Shown piece after piece: positions 26,888 through 35,101 of a DNA stretch of 38,265 bases (position 1 is the stretch's first letter; each line of letters opens with the position of its first letter). The stretch spans positions 1-38,265 of the forward strand of contig JAUICO010000042.1 in the NCBI GenBank assembly GCA_030427825.1, written 5' to 3'. Source of the DNA: a bacterium. GTDB lineage: Bacteria; Myxococcota_A; Bradymonadia; REDH01. The notes below the pieces were generated by a model that was given only the letters and a program-made list of their open reading frames with translations, did no database searches and was not told where the DNA came from. Position numbers and translations under genes: made by a program.

Positions 26888-27622
26888 TCACAGTCCCAGG
26901 CGAGCGCACGCTGCAGGGCCGAGGGCGTTCAGCTGAAGCGCGCGGAGCTCGCTGATGCCTTTGCGGCCCAGGGCGATCAACTGCGTCAGCTGGTCATCGG
27001 ACATGGTGCCGCCTTCGCCGGTGGCCTGCACTTCGATGATTTTCTCTGTGCCCAGGAGCACCAGGTTCATGTCGACGTCCGCCGTGGAGTCTTCCTCGTA
27101 GGGAAGATCCAACACGCAATCACCGTCGACCACGCCGCACGAGATCGCGCCGACAGTCTCGATGAAGGGTGACGCTTCGATGTGGCCTGCCTGCATCAGG
27201 CTGTCTACGGCCAGCGCGAGCGCGACCCAGGCGCCGGTGATGGACGCGGTGCGCGTGCCCCCATCGGCCTGCAGAACTTCGCAATCCAGGTTGAAAGAGC
27301 GCTCGCCGGTCTTCGACATGTCGACGCCGGCTCGCAGGCTGCGGCCGATAAGGCGTTGAATCTCGTAGGTACGGCCGCCGGCTCCGCGCCGCTCACGACG
27401 CGCGCGGTCATGGGTCGAACCCGGCGCCATCGCATACTCTGCGGTCACCCAGCCCTGCCCCTCGTCGAGCCAACGCGGGGTCTTATCTTCGACCATGCAG
27501 GTGCACAGGACCATGGTGCGGCCTGCTCGTACGAGCACGCTGCCTGCAGGATTCGTTGTGAAATTGGGCTGAAACTCTACGCGGCGCAGCTCGTCGGCAG
27601 CGCGGCCATCAAATCGGGGCAT
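26888..27622 (-). CDS. rph: Ribonuclease PH
   Basis: A 244-residue phosphorolytic 3'-5' exoribonuclease that trims tRNA 3' ends. Visible landmarks are the N-terminal RxDGRxxDELR-like start (MPRFDGRAADELRRV), GSVLVRAGRTMVLCT, the MAPGSTHDRARRERR segment, EIQRLIGRSLRAGVD with the phosphate-binding Arg, the LDCEVLQADGGTRTASITGA core, and DLPYEEDSTADVDMN with the catalytic Asp. All are intact. Because none of the tRNA genes here encodes CCA, 3' trimming must precede CCA addition; rph lies immediately upstream of the tRNA cluster. Confidence 0.97.
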   Translation of the reverse strand: MPRFDGRAADELRRVEFQPNFTTNPAGSVLVRAGRTMVLCTCMVEDKTPRWLDEGQGWVTAEYAMAPGSTHDRARRERRGAGGRTYEIQRLIGRSLRAGVDMSKTGERSFNLDCEVLQADGGTRTASITGAWVALALAVDSLMQAGHIEASPFIETVGAISCGVVDGDCVLDLPYEEDSTADVDMNLVLLGTEKIIEVQATGEGGTMSDDQLTQLIALGRKGISELRALQLNALGPAACARLGL

Positions 27623-27630
27623 GGATACTC

Positions 27631-29163
27631 TCAGAAGCCGACGTACAGGCTCAGTGTGTAATCAAAATGAATGGAGAATCGGTCGAACATCGCCATCGCG
27701 TAGATTTCGTTCTGCAGCCCCACAGACTCGCTCAGCATGATGAGCAGGCCGCCGCCGACGCCGACGTGGACCGGCCCTTCGCGGGTGCGATCAATCTCAT
27801 CGAGGGTCGGCTTGAGGCTGACGAGATGGACTACGTCTCCGTAGCCGACGCCGAGCTCACCGTAGACGCGAAGGCGAAAGTCGTCCTTGAAGTGATAGCG
27901 CCCCTTGAGCCCTCCCATCGGTACGAACTCAACGCCGCCGTCAGAGACGAACACCATCTCGCCGCGAAAGAAGGGGACCAGGTGCAGGCGCGGCGCGACT
28001 TGAAATCCAAGCTCCGCGTAGAGATGCGGCGGCGAGACGCCGAATCCGGGTTCGAGCTCCACTTCGTCACCGTAGATTTCCGGTTCCTGTGTCGCCAGGC
28101 CGAGGCCGACGCCGACGCCGAGGGCAAGGTGCACGCGCTCGTCTTCAAACGAGATTTCGTCGTCGCCGAGGGAGCCCGCGACGGGGTCTCGATCTCGGTC
28201 TCGATCTCGATCTCGATCGCGGTCGCGGCTGCGGTCCCGATTCGACGCGGAGCTTGTTGGAAGCTGTCCACCGATCACGCGTACGACGTGGGGACGGGCT
28301 GCGGTACCGCTGGTCGCGACGACGCCACCGGCTCGATCCAACGCGGTCAGCGAATACTCGAGTCGCTGGGCGTTCCGGAGCAGGTTGCCGGAAATCGTCG
28401 TCATGAAGGTCACGCCGTCCGCCTGGGGGTCCAGGTCCTGTGTGCTGAACTGGCCGGTGCTTGAAGTGCGGAAGTTGACGATCACGCGGGCCACCGGCGC
28501 GGTCACCGGCACGGTAGCGATCAGACGCACGCCGTCGCCGGCCATCGCATCCGAGATCGGCTGATGTGAGAGCATGCTCTCGACGGCCTGCACCGGAGGC
28601 TGCGCCTGCACCGGAGGCTGCGCCTGCACCGGAGGCTGCGCCTGCACCGGAGGCTGTACCTGCACCGGCGGCTGCGCCTGCACCGGCGGCTGCGCCTGCA
28701 CCGGAGGCTGTACCTGCACCGGCGGCTGTACCTGAACCGGAGGCTGCGCCTGCACCGGCGGTTGCTGTGCTACCGACTGCGGCAGAGCCGCTCGCGCCTG
28801 ATCCAGCAGCGCCTGTAGTGTCGGCGACGCGTAGTAGGGGTGAATCTCTGCCGCCGGGTTCACAATCAGACCGTTCGTGAAACTGTCCTTCGTGCGCGCC
28901 TCGTCGCCGAATTCCGCGTAGTCCACGACGCCGATGAGCATCCACGCCTCCGCAACCGTCGGCGTACGCAGGTTGGTCGCACCCGCAATCGCCAGACCCT
29001 GCGCGAGCTTTTCTCGCGCCTCAGGCAACATCAGATTGTCGTAGTCGGAATACGCAGCATCGACCAGAGCGCGCACGTCGGCCTCGGGATTCTGCGCATA
29101 CGCCGCGCCGCCACAAAGGAAGGCGAGCGCGAGCGAAACTGAGAGGAGCAACGTAGCTTTCAT
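27631..29163 (-). CDS. Secreted beta-barrel outer-membrane protein with PPVQ repeats
   Basis: The start is uncertain among three nearby ATG/GTG codons; ATG 29163 gives a clean signal peptide (MKATLLLSVSLALAFLCGGAAYAQ) and has GGCGG 6 bases upstream. Layout of the 510 residues: signal peptide; helical, TPR-like region to about 125; ten hexapeptides QPPVQ(A/V) at about 130-190; a beta-rich Ig-like region (about 200-285); an Arg-Asp alternating linker near 300-315; and a C-terminal region of alternating amphipathic strands (LHLVPFFRGEMVFV, FRLRVYGELGVGYG) ending in ...LSLYVGF, a typical barrel end with a terminal Phe. The family is unnamed. It follows the OmpA/TSP3 gene by 53 bases and may form an envelope complex with it. 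Confidence 0.75.
   Translation of the reverse strand: MKATLLLSVSLALAFLCGGAAYAQNPEADVRALVDAAYSDYDNLMLPEAREKLAQGLAIAGATNLRTPTVAEAWMLIGVVDYAEFGDEARTKDSFTNGLIVNPAAEIHPYYASPTLQALLDQARAALPQSVAQQPPVQAQPPVQVQPPVQVQPPVQAQPPVQAQPPVQVQPPVQAQPPVQAQPPVQAQPPVQAVESMLSHQPISDAMAGDGVRLIATVPVTAPVARVIVNFRTSSTGQFSTQDLDPQADGVTFMTTISGNLLRNAQRLEYSLTALDRAGGVVATSGTAARPHVVRVIGGQLPTSSASNRDRSRDRDRDRDRDRDRDPVAGSLGDDEISFEDERVHLALGVGVGLGLATQEPEIYGDEVELEPGFGVSPPHLYAELGFQVAPRLHLVPFFRGEMVFVSDGGVEFVPMGGLKGRYHFKDDFRLRVYGELGVGYGDVVHLVSLKPTLDEIDRTREGPVHVGVGGGLLIMLSESVGLQNEIYAMAMFDRFSIHFDYTLSLYVGF
28183..28245. repeat. Arg-Asp hexanucleotide repeat tract
   Basis: A near-perfect array of 6-base units encodes alternating Arg and Asp (about eight RD pairs) in the barrel protein linker. 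Interruptions are synonymous or Ser/Asn codons, so the tract is an unstable-looking but in-frame simple repeat. Confidence 0.75.
28586..28765. repeat. 18-bp minisatellite, ten units, coding for QPPVQ(A/V)
   Basis: Ten head-to-tail 18-base units differ only at a few silent positions and at an Ala/Val codon. The unit length keeps the frame. Copy number is likely to vary between strains. Confidence 0.9.
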
Positions 29164-29216
29164 ATCCATCCGCCGGGTATTGACAGCAACCAAATGGGAC
29201 GAGTTCCGGGCACCGC

Positions 29217-30413
29217 CTACTGATTCGTGATGTGGAACTCAACGCGTCGATTCAACTGTCGCCCTTCGTCGGTCCCGTTCGTAGCGATCGGCCGGTCTTC
29301 GCCGTGGCCCACAGCGACAAGGCGCGAGGCGGCGATTCCGTTGCGCGTCAGCCAGTTCATCACCGACTCAGCGCGAGACTGACTCAAGCCACGATTGTAT
29401 CTGGATGACCCGCGATTGTCGGTGTGGCCTTCAATACGAACCTCCATATCGGGTCGGTCGTTGAGAATGCGTGCAACCTGCAACAGAATCTCAAAGGAGC
29501 GGTCTCCCACGATCGTCGAAGAGGCCGTCTCGAAGAGAATCTGCTCGGTGATCTCGATCTGTTCGAGGGTCACTACCACCAGCTGCTCTTCGTCCGGACA
29601 GCCGTCTTCGTCCTCGAAGCCGTTGTACACTTCAGGCTCGTCCGGACACTCATCGTCCACGTCCAGAAGGCCATCGCGATCGTTATCTTCGTCCGGGCAA
29701 CCGTCTTCGTCTTCGAAGCCATCGAAGTCTTCGGGGTCGATCGGACAGGAGTCGTCCACGTCGAGAATTCCGTCGCCGTCGTTGTCCGGATCCGGGCATC
29801 CATCCACGTCCTCATATCCGTCGAAGTCCTCCGGATCGTCCGGACAGGCGTCGAAGCGGTCGACAATCCCGTCGCCGTCTCGATCGTCCGAGCAGGCGTC
29901 GCCGATTCCGTCACCGTCTGTGTCCGCCTGGTCCGCGTTGGGAACCAGTACACAGTTGTCATCGCCATTGAGGACACCATCGCCGTCGATGTCGTCATCA
30001 CAGGCGTCGCCAATCCCGTCGTTGTCCATATCCAGCTGATCCGGATTCGGCGTCGTCACGCAGTTGTCATCCGGGTCGAGAATCCCGTCCGCGTCGGTGT
30101 CGTAGATCCCGTAACACTCCGGCCGATCGCCCACGATCTCGACGACTGCGTCAATGTTCTCCCGAGCGATGCGCAGGTGCCGAATCGCCCGCACCATCTC
30201 CCCGCGCTCCGCTTCGTAGCGGCCGAACTCCGCGTGGGACTCTGCCATCGCGATCTCCCGCTCCGCATCGCAGAGCAGCGCGGGGTCGTGATACTCGCCG
30301 TTCAACGCGTCGATGTCCCGGTGCTCCGCTCGAATCGACTGACCGTTCACGCAGGCTCCGAAGAGCAGCGCGATCGTCAGGACGCCGGCAAGCTGCTGCA
30401 GTCTCGTATTCAT
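29217..30413 (-). CDS. OmpA-family lipoprotein with thrombospondin type-3 repeats
   Basis: A 398-residue lipoprotein (LLFGAC, lipidated Cys21). A helical N-terminal region to about 100 is followed by Asp-rich calcium-binding TSP3 repeats (about 104-275) of the form DxDxDGxxDxxDxCP. The last repeats are nearly identical (PEDFDGFEDEDGCPDEDN type). The C-terminal OmpA peptidoglycan-binding domain covers about 283-398, with the signature IEGHTDNRGSSRYNRGLSQSRAESVMNWL and final RRVEF. It should tether the outer membrane to the peptidoglycan. Its ATG overlaps the stop of the DUF4398 gene by ATGA, so translation is probably coupled. Confidence 0.93.
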   Translation of the reverse strand: MNTRLQQLAGVLTIALLFGACVNGQSIRAEHRDIDALNGEYHDPALLCDAEREIAMAESHAEFGRYEAERGEMVRAIRHLRIARENIDAVVEIVGDRPECYGIYDTDADGILDPDDNCVTTPNPDQLDMDNDGIGDACDDDIDGDGVLNGDDNCVLVPNADQADTDGDGIGDACSDDRDGDGIVDRFDACPDDPEDFDGYEDVDGCPDPDNDGDGILDVDDSCPIDPEDFDGFEDEDGCPDEDNDRDGLLDVDDECPDEPEVYNGFEDEDGCPDEEQLVVVTLEQIEITEQILFETASSTIVGDRSFEILLQVARILNDRPDMEVRIEGHTDNRGSSRYNRGLSQSRAESVMNWLTRNGIAASRLVAVGHGEDRPIATNGTDEGRQLNRRVEFHITNQ

Positions 30414-30775
30414 TCGACGCCCTCACCACCGGCACGTTCCGCGGCCAGGCGCGCAAATCTCTCGGCGAGCTCGGCGTACTCCCGCACGGCCTTGAAGTCC
30501 GAGAGTCCCCACTCCTCCTGCGCCTTCTTCAGATACTCTTCCGCAAGAACGAATTCGTAGACTGCGCTGTCCGCGGCGCCCTGCTCGGCCGCCGCTGCGA
30601 CTGCCTCCTGCGCCGAGTTCAGTCGCCCGGTCGTGAGCGCGGGTCCGCAGGCCGTCGCGAGGGTCGCGATGAGCGCGATGAGCGCCAACCCTGCGGCGAG
30701 GTACCCGCGACGAAGCCGTGGCGCGACATCGGGACCTCGAAGCGATTCACTTGCTGTGTGACTGTCTTTCGGCAC
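30410..30775 (-). CDS. DUF4398-type lipoprotein
   Basis: GTG 30775 is the probable start because a GGAGG box lies 6 bases upstream; the frame is open much further (to 30913) without a good site. The 121-residue product has a basic lead, a membrane helix (YLAAGLALIALIATLATAC) ending in a lipobox Cys, and one domain of two or three helices with the DUF4398 pattern: AxEAVAAAAEQGA followed by YEFVLAEEYLKKAQEEWG and YAELAERFARLAAERA. DUF4398 proteins are periplasmic lipoproteins usually found with OmpA-like partners, and here the next gene is one, overlapping by 4 bases. Confidence 0.8.
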   Translation of the reverse strand: MPKDSHTASESLRGPDVAPRLRRGYLAAGLALIALIATLATACGPALTTGRLNSAQEAVAAAAEQGAADSAVYEFVLAEEYLKKAQEEWGLSDFKAVREYAELAERFARLAAERAGGEGVE

Positions 30776-30806
30776 GGTTGACCTCCAGTACGGTTGACCT
30801 CCAGCA
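30775..30806. repeat. 16-bp tandem duplication carrying two Shine-Dalgarno boxes
   Basis: Two 16-base units (30775-30790, 30791-30806) match at 15 positions. On the minus strand each contains GGAGGTCAACC, so the ribosome binding site of the DUF4398 gene is present twice. Only the proximal copy is at normal distance from the GTG. Confidence 0.75.
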
Positions 30807-30869
30807 CGATTGCCCCAGCAGGGATGCCCCACATTTGAAGCCATTGAGTCTGCGCCCTCGGCTGGACCG

Positions 30870-30903
30870 GATTGCGCCACTGAGATGATTGCGCCACTGA
30901 GAT
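30870..30903. repeat. Perfect 17-bp tandem repeat, two copies
   Basis: Two identical 17-base units lie side by side in the gap between the divergent DUF4398 and PP2C genes, inside the leader predicted from the promoter at 31005-31033. The repeat could be an operator. The 287-bp gap (30776-31062) holds no gene. Confidence 0.75.
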
Positions 30904-31004
30904 TTCGGTGCACAGGCCCGGTCGCCCCGAATCAGGCCACGCGACAGACGCCTCTCTTGTCGGGCTCAACGGCCCGCACGCGGAAACGCCATCATGGCTC
31001 GCGT

Positions 31005-31033
31005 GTTATCAGGGGCCCCGAAATTGTGTCAAC
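31005..31033 (-). promoter_or_regulatory. Probable promoter for the DUF4398-OmpA-barrel unit
   Basis: On the minus strand a perfect TTGACA (31033-31028) is followed after 17 bases by GATAAC (31010-31005). The start codon is some 225 bases downstream, giving a long leader with the two tandem repeats. Confidence 0.5.
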
Positions 31034-31062
31034 CTGGGCAACAATGAACTAGCTTCGCAGAC

Positions 31063-33108
31063 ATGGCGAGCGCAGCTAAGAAATGTACGGCCTGTGGGCA
31101 CGAGTCCACAGACCCGGAGTGGTGTGATCAATGCGGCTCCGATCTGGGTGGACCGGACGTTGCGCTGCTCCTGAGCGCCGGCCTGCGCGTGTCAATGCCG
31201 CTGCGCGCGCCTTTCGGTTCTCTGCGCTCTTCCGACATGCTGCGCTCGGGACAGCTTCCCCGCTATGAGACCGGCCCTCTGGCGAAGGTCGACACGAAGG
31301 TGCTCACACCGGTCAGCGTCCGCGGGCGGGAGCGGGAGCGGGAGCGAGATCGCGAGCACGAGAACACCGGCCGCTTCTCGACCCTCGACCCTGTCGAATT
31401 CGCTGCGCTCGACGACCCCATTGAGGTCGAGGAGCTGGATCAGGACGTGGTCGTCGTGACCCTCTCCGAGGTCGTTCGCCGATTCGACGGAACCGAAGAC
31501 TGGCTGGCCCATTCTGACCGTGGGGAGACCTTCATCGTCGCCGCGTCACGGGCTCCGGGCCCACCGCTGGACTCCCTGCCCGAGCACCTCGCGACGATCG
31601 TCGACTGGCCTCTCTCCGAGTGCGAAGTCGACGGCGTCTACCTGCGCCTGCATCGCGCAAAGAGCGGAGAAACTCTCGAGCAACGGGTCCGTGACTACGA
31701 CGAACGCGTGCCCGTCGCCGAGTTCCTGCTCTGGTTCGAGACCATCGCAAACGCTCTGGAGCAGGTGCATCGAGCGGGCTTTGTGCTGCTGTCTCTGAGT
31801 CCCCAGACCATCAGCTTTGAACGCGTCGGTGGCGTTCGCTTCCTCAACATACGCAACCCTGTACCCGTCGGCGCCACTATCAGCGCTCATCGTGAGACGG
31901 TCCCCGGTATCCCCGGATTTCTCGCCCCTGAGGTTCTTCTCGACGACGGATCGCTTACCGCATCCAGCGCGGCGGATATCTTCTCACTCGCAGCGGTCGC
32001 CTGGTTCGTACTCGCTCGTCGAACGCCGCCCGTGTCCGCGCTGACCTCGTACCTGCCGGCGATGCGCGCTCGCGACCTCGCCCCGGACGCGCCCCTGCAT
32101 ATCGAGCCGATGCTCTGGACGGCCCTGACACCCGACGTAGAGCTCCGCCCCGGCTCACCTGCGGAGCTGATGGCCGGACTACGCGCCGCGCTGGAGCCTG
32201 CGCTGCGACGAGATCGAACCGCGCCCCACGCACCCGACCTCGCGATCGCCGTCGAAACACACATCGGAATCTCGAAGCGCGAGTACTACCCGCTCAATCA
32301 GGACGCTGCCTTCGTGGCGATTTCGCAGGACCGTCTGACGACCCTGATCTGCGTCGCCGATGGCGTCTCGACGTCGGAGTACGGGCGCGGTGAAGAGGCG
32401 TCCGCCTTCGTCGCCGGCCGAGCACGCGCTCTGTGGGAACAACTGCCGCAGGTCGCAGAGCGCCGCGACGATATCGCGTGGGCAGCGTGGATCGACAGCA
32501 TAATTCAGCGCGCCAACAGCGACCTCATCAATGTGGTCAACCAGCGGCATGGCCCCTTCGACCACGACCCGAACGGCGTCATGGGCTCTACCTGCGTCAT
32601 CGCGGTCATCCATCGGGGCGTCGCGTACATGGCCTCTGTCGGAGACAGCCACGCGTACATCGTCAACGGCGACTATATCGAGCGAGTCAACCGCGAGCAC
32701 AACATTGCCACCCTCGCGGTCGCCGAAGGGTACTCCCCGGATGACGCCTTCGGCTCCGTCCACGCCGCCGCCCTCGGGCGCTGTGTCGGTACCTTCGACT
32801 TTGGCCCCGGCGGAGCGCTCATCCCGGCCCGCGTCGAGACCGACAGCTACCGGTTTCGCATGCTGCTCGGCGACCGTCTCGTGATCTGTTCTGACGGAGT
32901 GACGGACTACATCGCGCACACTCCGGACGCCGCCATGCACGTGATTCGCAGCGTGATCTGCTCCGAGAACATTCCCGCGCTGGCCTGCCTTGAGTTCATC
33001 ATGCTCGCCAACCGCAATGGCGGCGGCGACAACATTACAGCGGCCGTCTGCTATGTCGGAAACATCGACGGCGGTCAGGTCCTGAGCGCGCAGGTAGTCG
33101 GCAGCTGA
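31063..33108 (+). CDS. Zinc ribbon - pseudokinase - PP2C phosphatase fusion
   Basis: A 681-residue cytoplasmic protein. A short zinc ribbon (Cys8, Cys11, Cys21, Cys24) is followed by an Arg-Glu-rich linker (about 88-100). Next comes a kinase-fold region (about 125-385) that has lost catalysis: HRDxxxxN reads LLSLSPQT (Ser244 for Asp, Thr249 for Asn) and DFG is replaced by an NIRN segment, although the later APE (FLAPEVLL) and ADIFSLA helix are kept. The C-terminal PP2C domain (about 400-675) has all metal-binding Asp: Asp414 (NQDAAF), Asp433 (VADGVS), Asp611 (SDGVTDY), Asp656 (GGGDNIT). It should dephosphorylate Ser/Thr on target proteins, with the pseudokinase as a regulatory module. A terminator follows. 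Confidence 0.88.
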   Translation: MASAAKKCTACGHESTDPEWCDQCGSDLGGPDVALLLSAGLRVSMPLRAPFGSLRSSDMLRSGQLPRYETGPLAKVDTKVLTPVSVRGRERERERDREHENTGRFSTLDPVEFAALDDPIEVEELDQDVVVVTLSEVVRRFDGTEDWLAHSDRGETFIVAASRAPGPPLDSLPEHLATIVDWPLSECEVDGVYLRLHRAKSGETLEQRVRDYDERVPVAEFLLWFETIANALEQVHRAGFVLLSLSPQTISFERVGGVRFLNIRNPVPVGATISAHRETVPGIPGFLAPEVLLDDGSLTASSAADIFSLAAVAWFVLARRTPPVSALTSYLPAMRARDLAPDAPLHIEPMLWTALTPDVELRPGSPAELMAGLRAALEPALRRDRTAPHAPDLAIAVETHIGISKREYYPLNQDAAFVAISQDRLTTLICVADGVSTSEYGRGEEASAFVAGRARALWEQLPQVAERRDDIAWAAWIDSIIQRANSDLINVVNQRHGPFDHDPNGVMGSTCVIAVIHRGVAYMASVGDSHAYIVNGDYIERVNREHNIATLAVAEGYSPDDAFGSVHAAALGRCVGTFDFGPGGALIPARVETDSYRFRMLLGDRLVICSDGVTDYIAHTPDAAMHVIRSVICSENIPALACLEFIMLANRNGGGDNITAAVCYVGNIDGGQVLSAQVVGS

Positions 33109-33118
33109 GCTCGGCACC

Positions 33119-33145
33119 GGTCGGACTTCGATCCGACCCTTTTTT
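33119..33145 (+). terminator. Intrinsic terminator of the PP2C gene
   Basis: A seven-base stem GGTCGGA/TCCGACC with a 6-base loop is followed by C and six T, starting 11 bases after the stop codon. A textbook rho-independent terminator. Confidence 0.85.
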
Positions 33146-33199
33146 GACCTCCTCTCGATTGAAGGTGACACTCCGCGTGTACACCCCCGAGAGGCACTC

Positions 33200-33607
33200 A
33201 TGTCTGTAATCAATGAAAGGCGTCACCGGCGTAGCGAGAACATCGGCCTGGCGCTCCAATACATGCTCGACAGCGTGCGCCACGCGTACGATCTCGACCA
33301 GATCGCAATCGCAGGAAACAACGGGCTTCTCGTCGCCGGCGCCGGCTCTCGGCGCAGCAACGACGTCCTCGCGGCCTACGCACCCATGCTGCACGCAGCG
33401 GGAAACTCACGCTCTCGCGCGGCCATCTGCGAGTCGATGATCAGCGACCTGCCTTCGGTCAATCACGCTGCCCTCGGTGTCGAGCACGTGAACGCTGACG
33501 GCGACGACCTGTATGTCTGCTCCCTTGAACGCAAGCGTGGCGGAAACGCCGGCCTGCACCGCGCCACGGCTGCGATCAGCCGCATCCTCTCGGCGAACGC
33601 CGCCTGA
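33200..33607 (+). CDS. Small Roadblock/LC7-like protein, tentative
   Basis: A 135-residue soluble protein. ATG 33200 follows GAGAGG at 5 bases and lies after the PP2C terminator, so it likely has its own promoter. The order helix, LDQIAIAGNNGLLVAGAGS (a strand-turn-strand), then a long helix NDVLAAYAPMLHAAG resembles Roadblock/LC7 domains, which regulate small GTPases such as MglA in myxobacteria. No GTPase gene lies nearby. The family call is weak; otherwise it is a hypothetical protein with basic N-terminus. Confidence 0.6.
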   Translation: MSVINERRHRRSENIGLALQYMLDSVRHAYDLDQIAIAGNNGLLVAGAGSRRSNDVLAAYAPMLHAAGNSRSRAAICESMISDLPSVNHAALGVEHVNADGDDLYVCSLERKRGGNAGLHRATAAISRILSANAA

Positions 33608-33636
33608 GGACTCCACTTCATCGCCGGTCGATGCGC

Positions 33637-34908
33637 TCACTCGTAACGAAGCACGTCCACCGGTGAGACGCCGGCCGCACGCAGGGCCGGCAGAATGGTG
33701 GCAAGAAAGCAGATCACCATGGCGCCGGCTCCCGCCAGCGCGAACTCCAGCGCGTTGGGTGCCACCGGCAGTTCATCGATGCGGTACACCTCAAGCTCCA
33801 ATCCGAAGTCGACGCTGCCGATCAACAGGCACACGAGATAGCCGAGCATCAGTCCACCCGCGGTCCCCACGGCGCCGATCACGATGCCTTCGAGCATGAA
33901 GATCCGAACGATCGCTGCCGGGGTCGCGCCGAGGGATCGCAAGATGCCGATCTCTTTGCGCTTTTCGAGGACGATCATGATCAGAACGCAGAGCACGACG
34001 AAGGACGAGACCAGGACAATCGACGATCCCACCAGGGTAAATGCGAGCTTCTGCAGCTGCAACGAAGCGAAGAGGTTGCGGTTGATTTCGGGCCAGGCCA
34101 TCGCGTTGTAGCGCCCGTTCATCAGGCGCCTGTCGATCTCGGCGACGACAGGCCCGGTCTCGTAGGGATCGCGCACTCGTACTTCGACGCCGGTGACGAC
34201 ATCACCGCGGCCGAAGAGATCCTGCAGGGCCCTGTAGTCGATCAGCACAAGGCGGCTGTCGTAGTCGAGGAAGCCGGTGTCGATGACAGCGGTAATCTGT
34301 GCCCGGGCCCAGGTCGGCGCGCGGGGCTCGTCCAGCCCAAGCCCCGAGGACTGGAGCCCGTGCAGTGGGCTCACGAGGCGGACGAAGTCTCCGCGCGACG
34401 CTCCTATCTTCTCCGCAAGCACCGCGCCGATCGCGATCCCTACCGGGTCATCCGGCTCGGGACCCGTGCGATACTGGCCATCATAGACGAGCCCGTCGAT
34501 CCCGCCTTCGGTGATCACACTGTCGACATCCGCCATTCGATGCAGGGTCTCCACCTCGACCCCTTTGACGAGCACACCGGGTCGCGAGCGGCTGCCCTCA
34601 GCGGTGATCTGCATCTGGTACAGGATGTAGGGTGCCGTCTCGGTCACGCCATCGATGCCCTCGATGGTCTCCTGCACATCGCGGTATTCGCTGAAGTAGA
34701 TGCCGTACTTGTTGACGTTGATGTGCGAGTTCACCCCGAGAACGCGGTCCCGGAAGGCGTCGATGAAACCGCCGGTCACAGAGACAAAGATGACCAGCGC
34801 GGCCACACCCACGGCGACTCCGGCCGCCGCAAGCGCGGTGCGCAGGCTCAAGCCCCGACCCGTAGTCGAGCTGATGTATCTGCTACCGACAAACCACTCG
34901 AAGCGCAT
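33637..34908 (-). CDS. ABC transporter permease, LolC/LolE-FtsX type
   Basis: The 423-residue permease starts at ATG 34908, where MRFEWFVGSRYIS gives the typical N-terminus; the frame extends upstream without family content. The first membrane helix (about 26-48, ALAAAGVAVGVAALVIFVSVTGGFIDAF) is followed by a periplasmic MacB-like domain (about 50-270). Three helices follow in the C-terminal FtsX domain (about 275-420), including LVSSFVVLCVLIMIVLEKRKEIGILRSLGATPAAI, the diagnostic coupling helix. This family moves lipoproteins from the inner membrane to the outer membrane carrier (Lol) or acts in related extrusion. The matching ATPase is not in the window next to it, so the transported substrate is only inferred. 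Confidence 0.88.
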   Translation of the reverse strand: MRFEWFVGSRYISSTTGRGLSLRTALAAAGVAVGVAALVIFVSVTGGFIDAFRDRVLGVNSHINVNKYGIYFSEYRDVQETIEGIDGVTETAPYILYQMQITAEGSRSRPGVLVKGVEVETLHRMADVDSVITEGGIDGLVYDGQYRTGPEPDDPVGIAIGAVLAEKIGASRGDFVRLVSPLHGLQSSGLGLDEPRAPTWARAQITAVIDTGFLDYDSRLVLIDYRALQDLFGRGDVVTGVEVRVRDPYETGPVVAEIDRRLMNGRYNAMAWPEINRNLFASLQLQKLAFTLVGSSIVLVSSFVVLCVLIMIVLEKRKEIGILRSLGATPAAIVRIFMLEGIVIGAVGTAGGLMLGYLVCLLIGSVDFGLELEVYRIDELPVAPNALEFALAGAGAMVICFLATILPALRAAGVSPVDVLRYE

Positions 34909-35101
34909 CCAACCACTCACTCGCCGCCCTGCCCGACTCCCGGCGCGGGGCGGATTGAAACGGCTTCTTCGCACTGCTACATTCCGCCATCGAATCAGAC
35001 TCTGCACGATCGCTCGCGCCTGTGTCAGTGCGCCGCGCTGCGTACCTGCGGCGCCAATCGCTGACAACAGCGTTCAGTTCACCCTCCTACGGCAGGCACC
35101 G

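Noticed and set aside
28586..28765. CRISPR array
   Set aside because: The units are contiguous without spacers and are in frame with a coding sequence, so this is a coding minisatellite.
28145..28945. Open frame of Gly/Ala-rich repeats on the minus strand
   Set aside because: It reads the 18-bp repeat of the barrel gene in another frame and has no start context.
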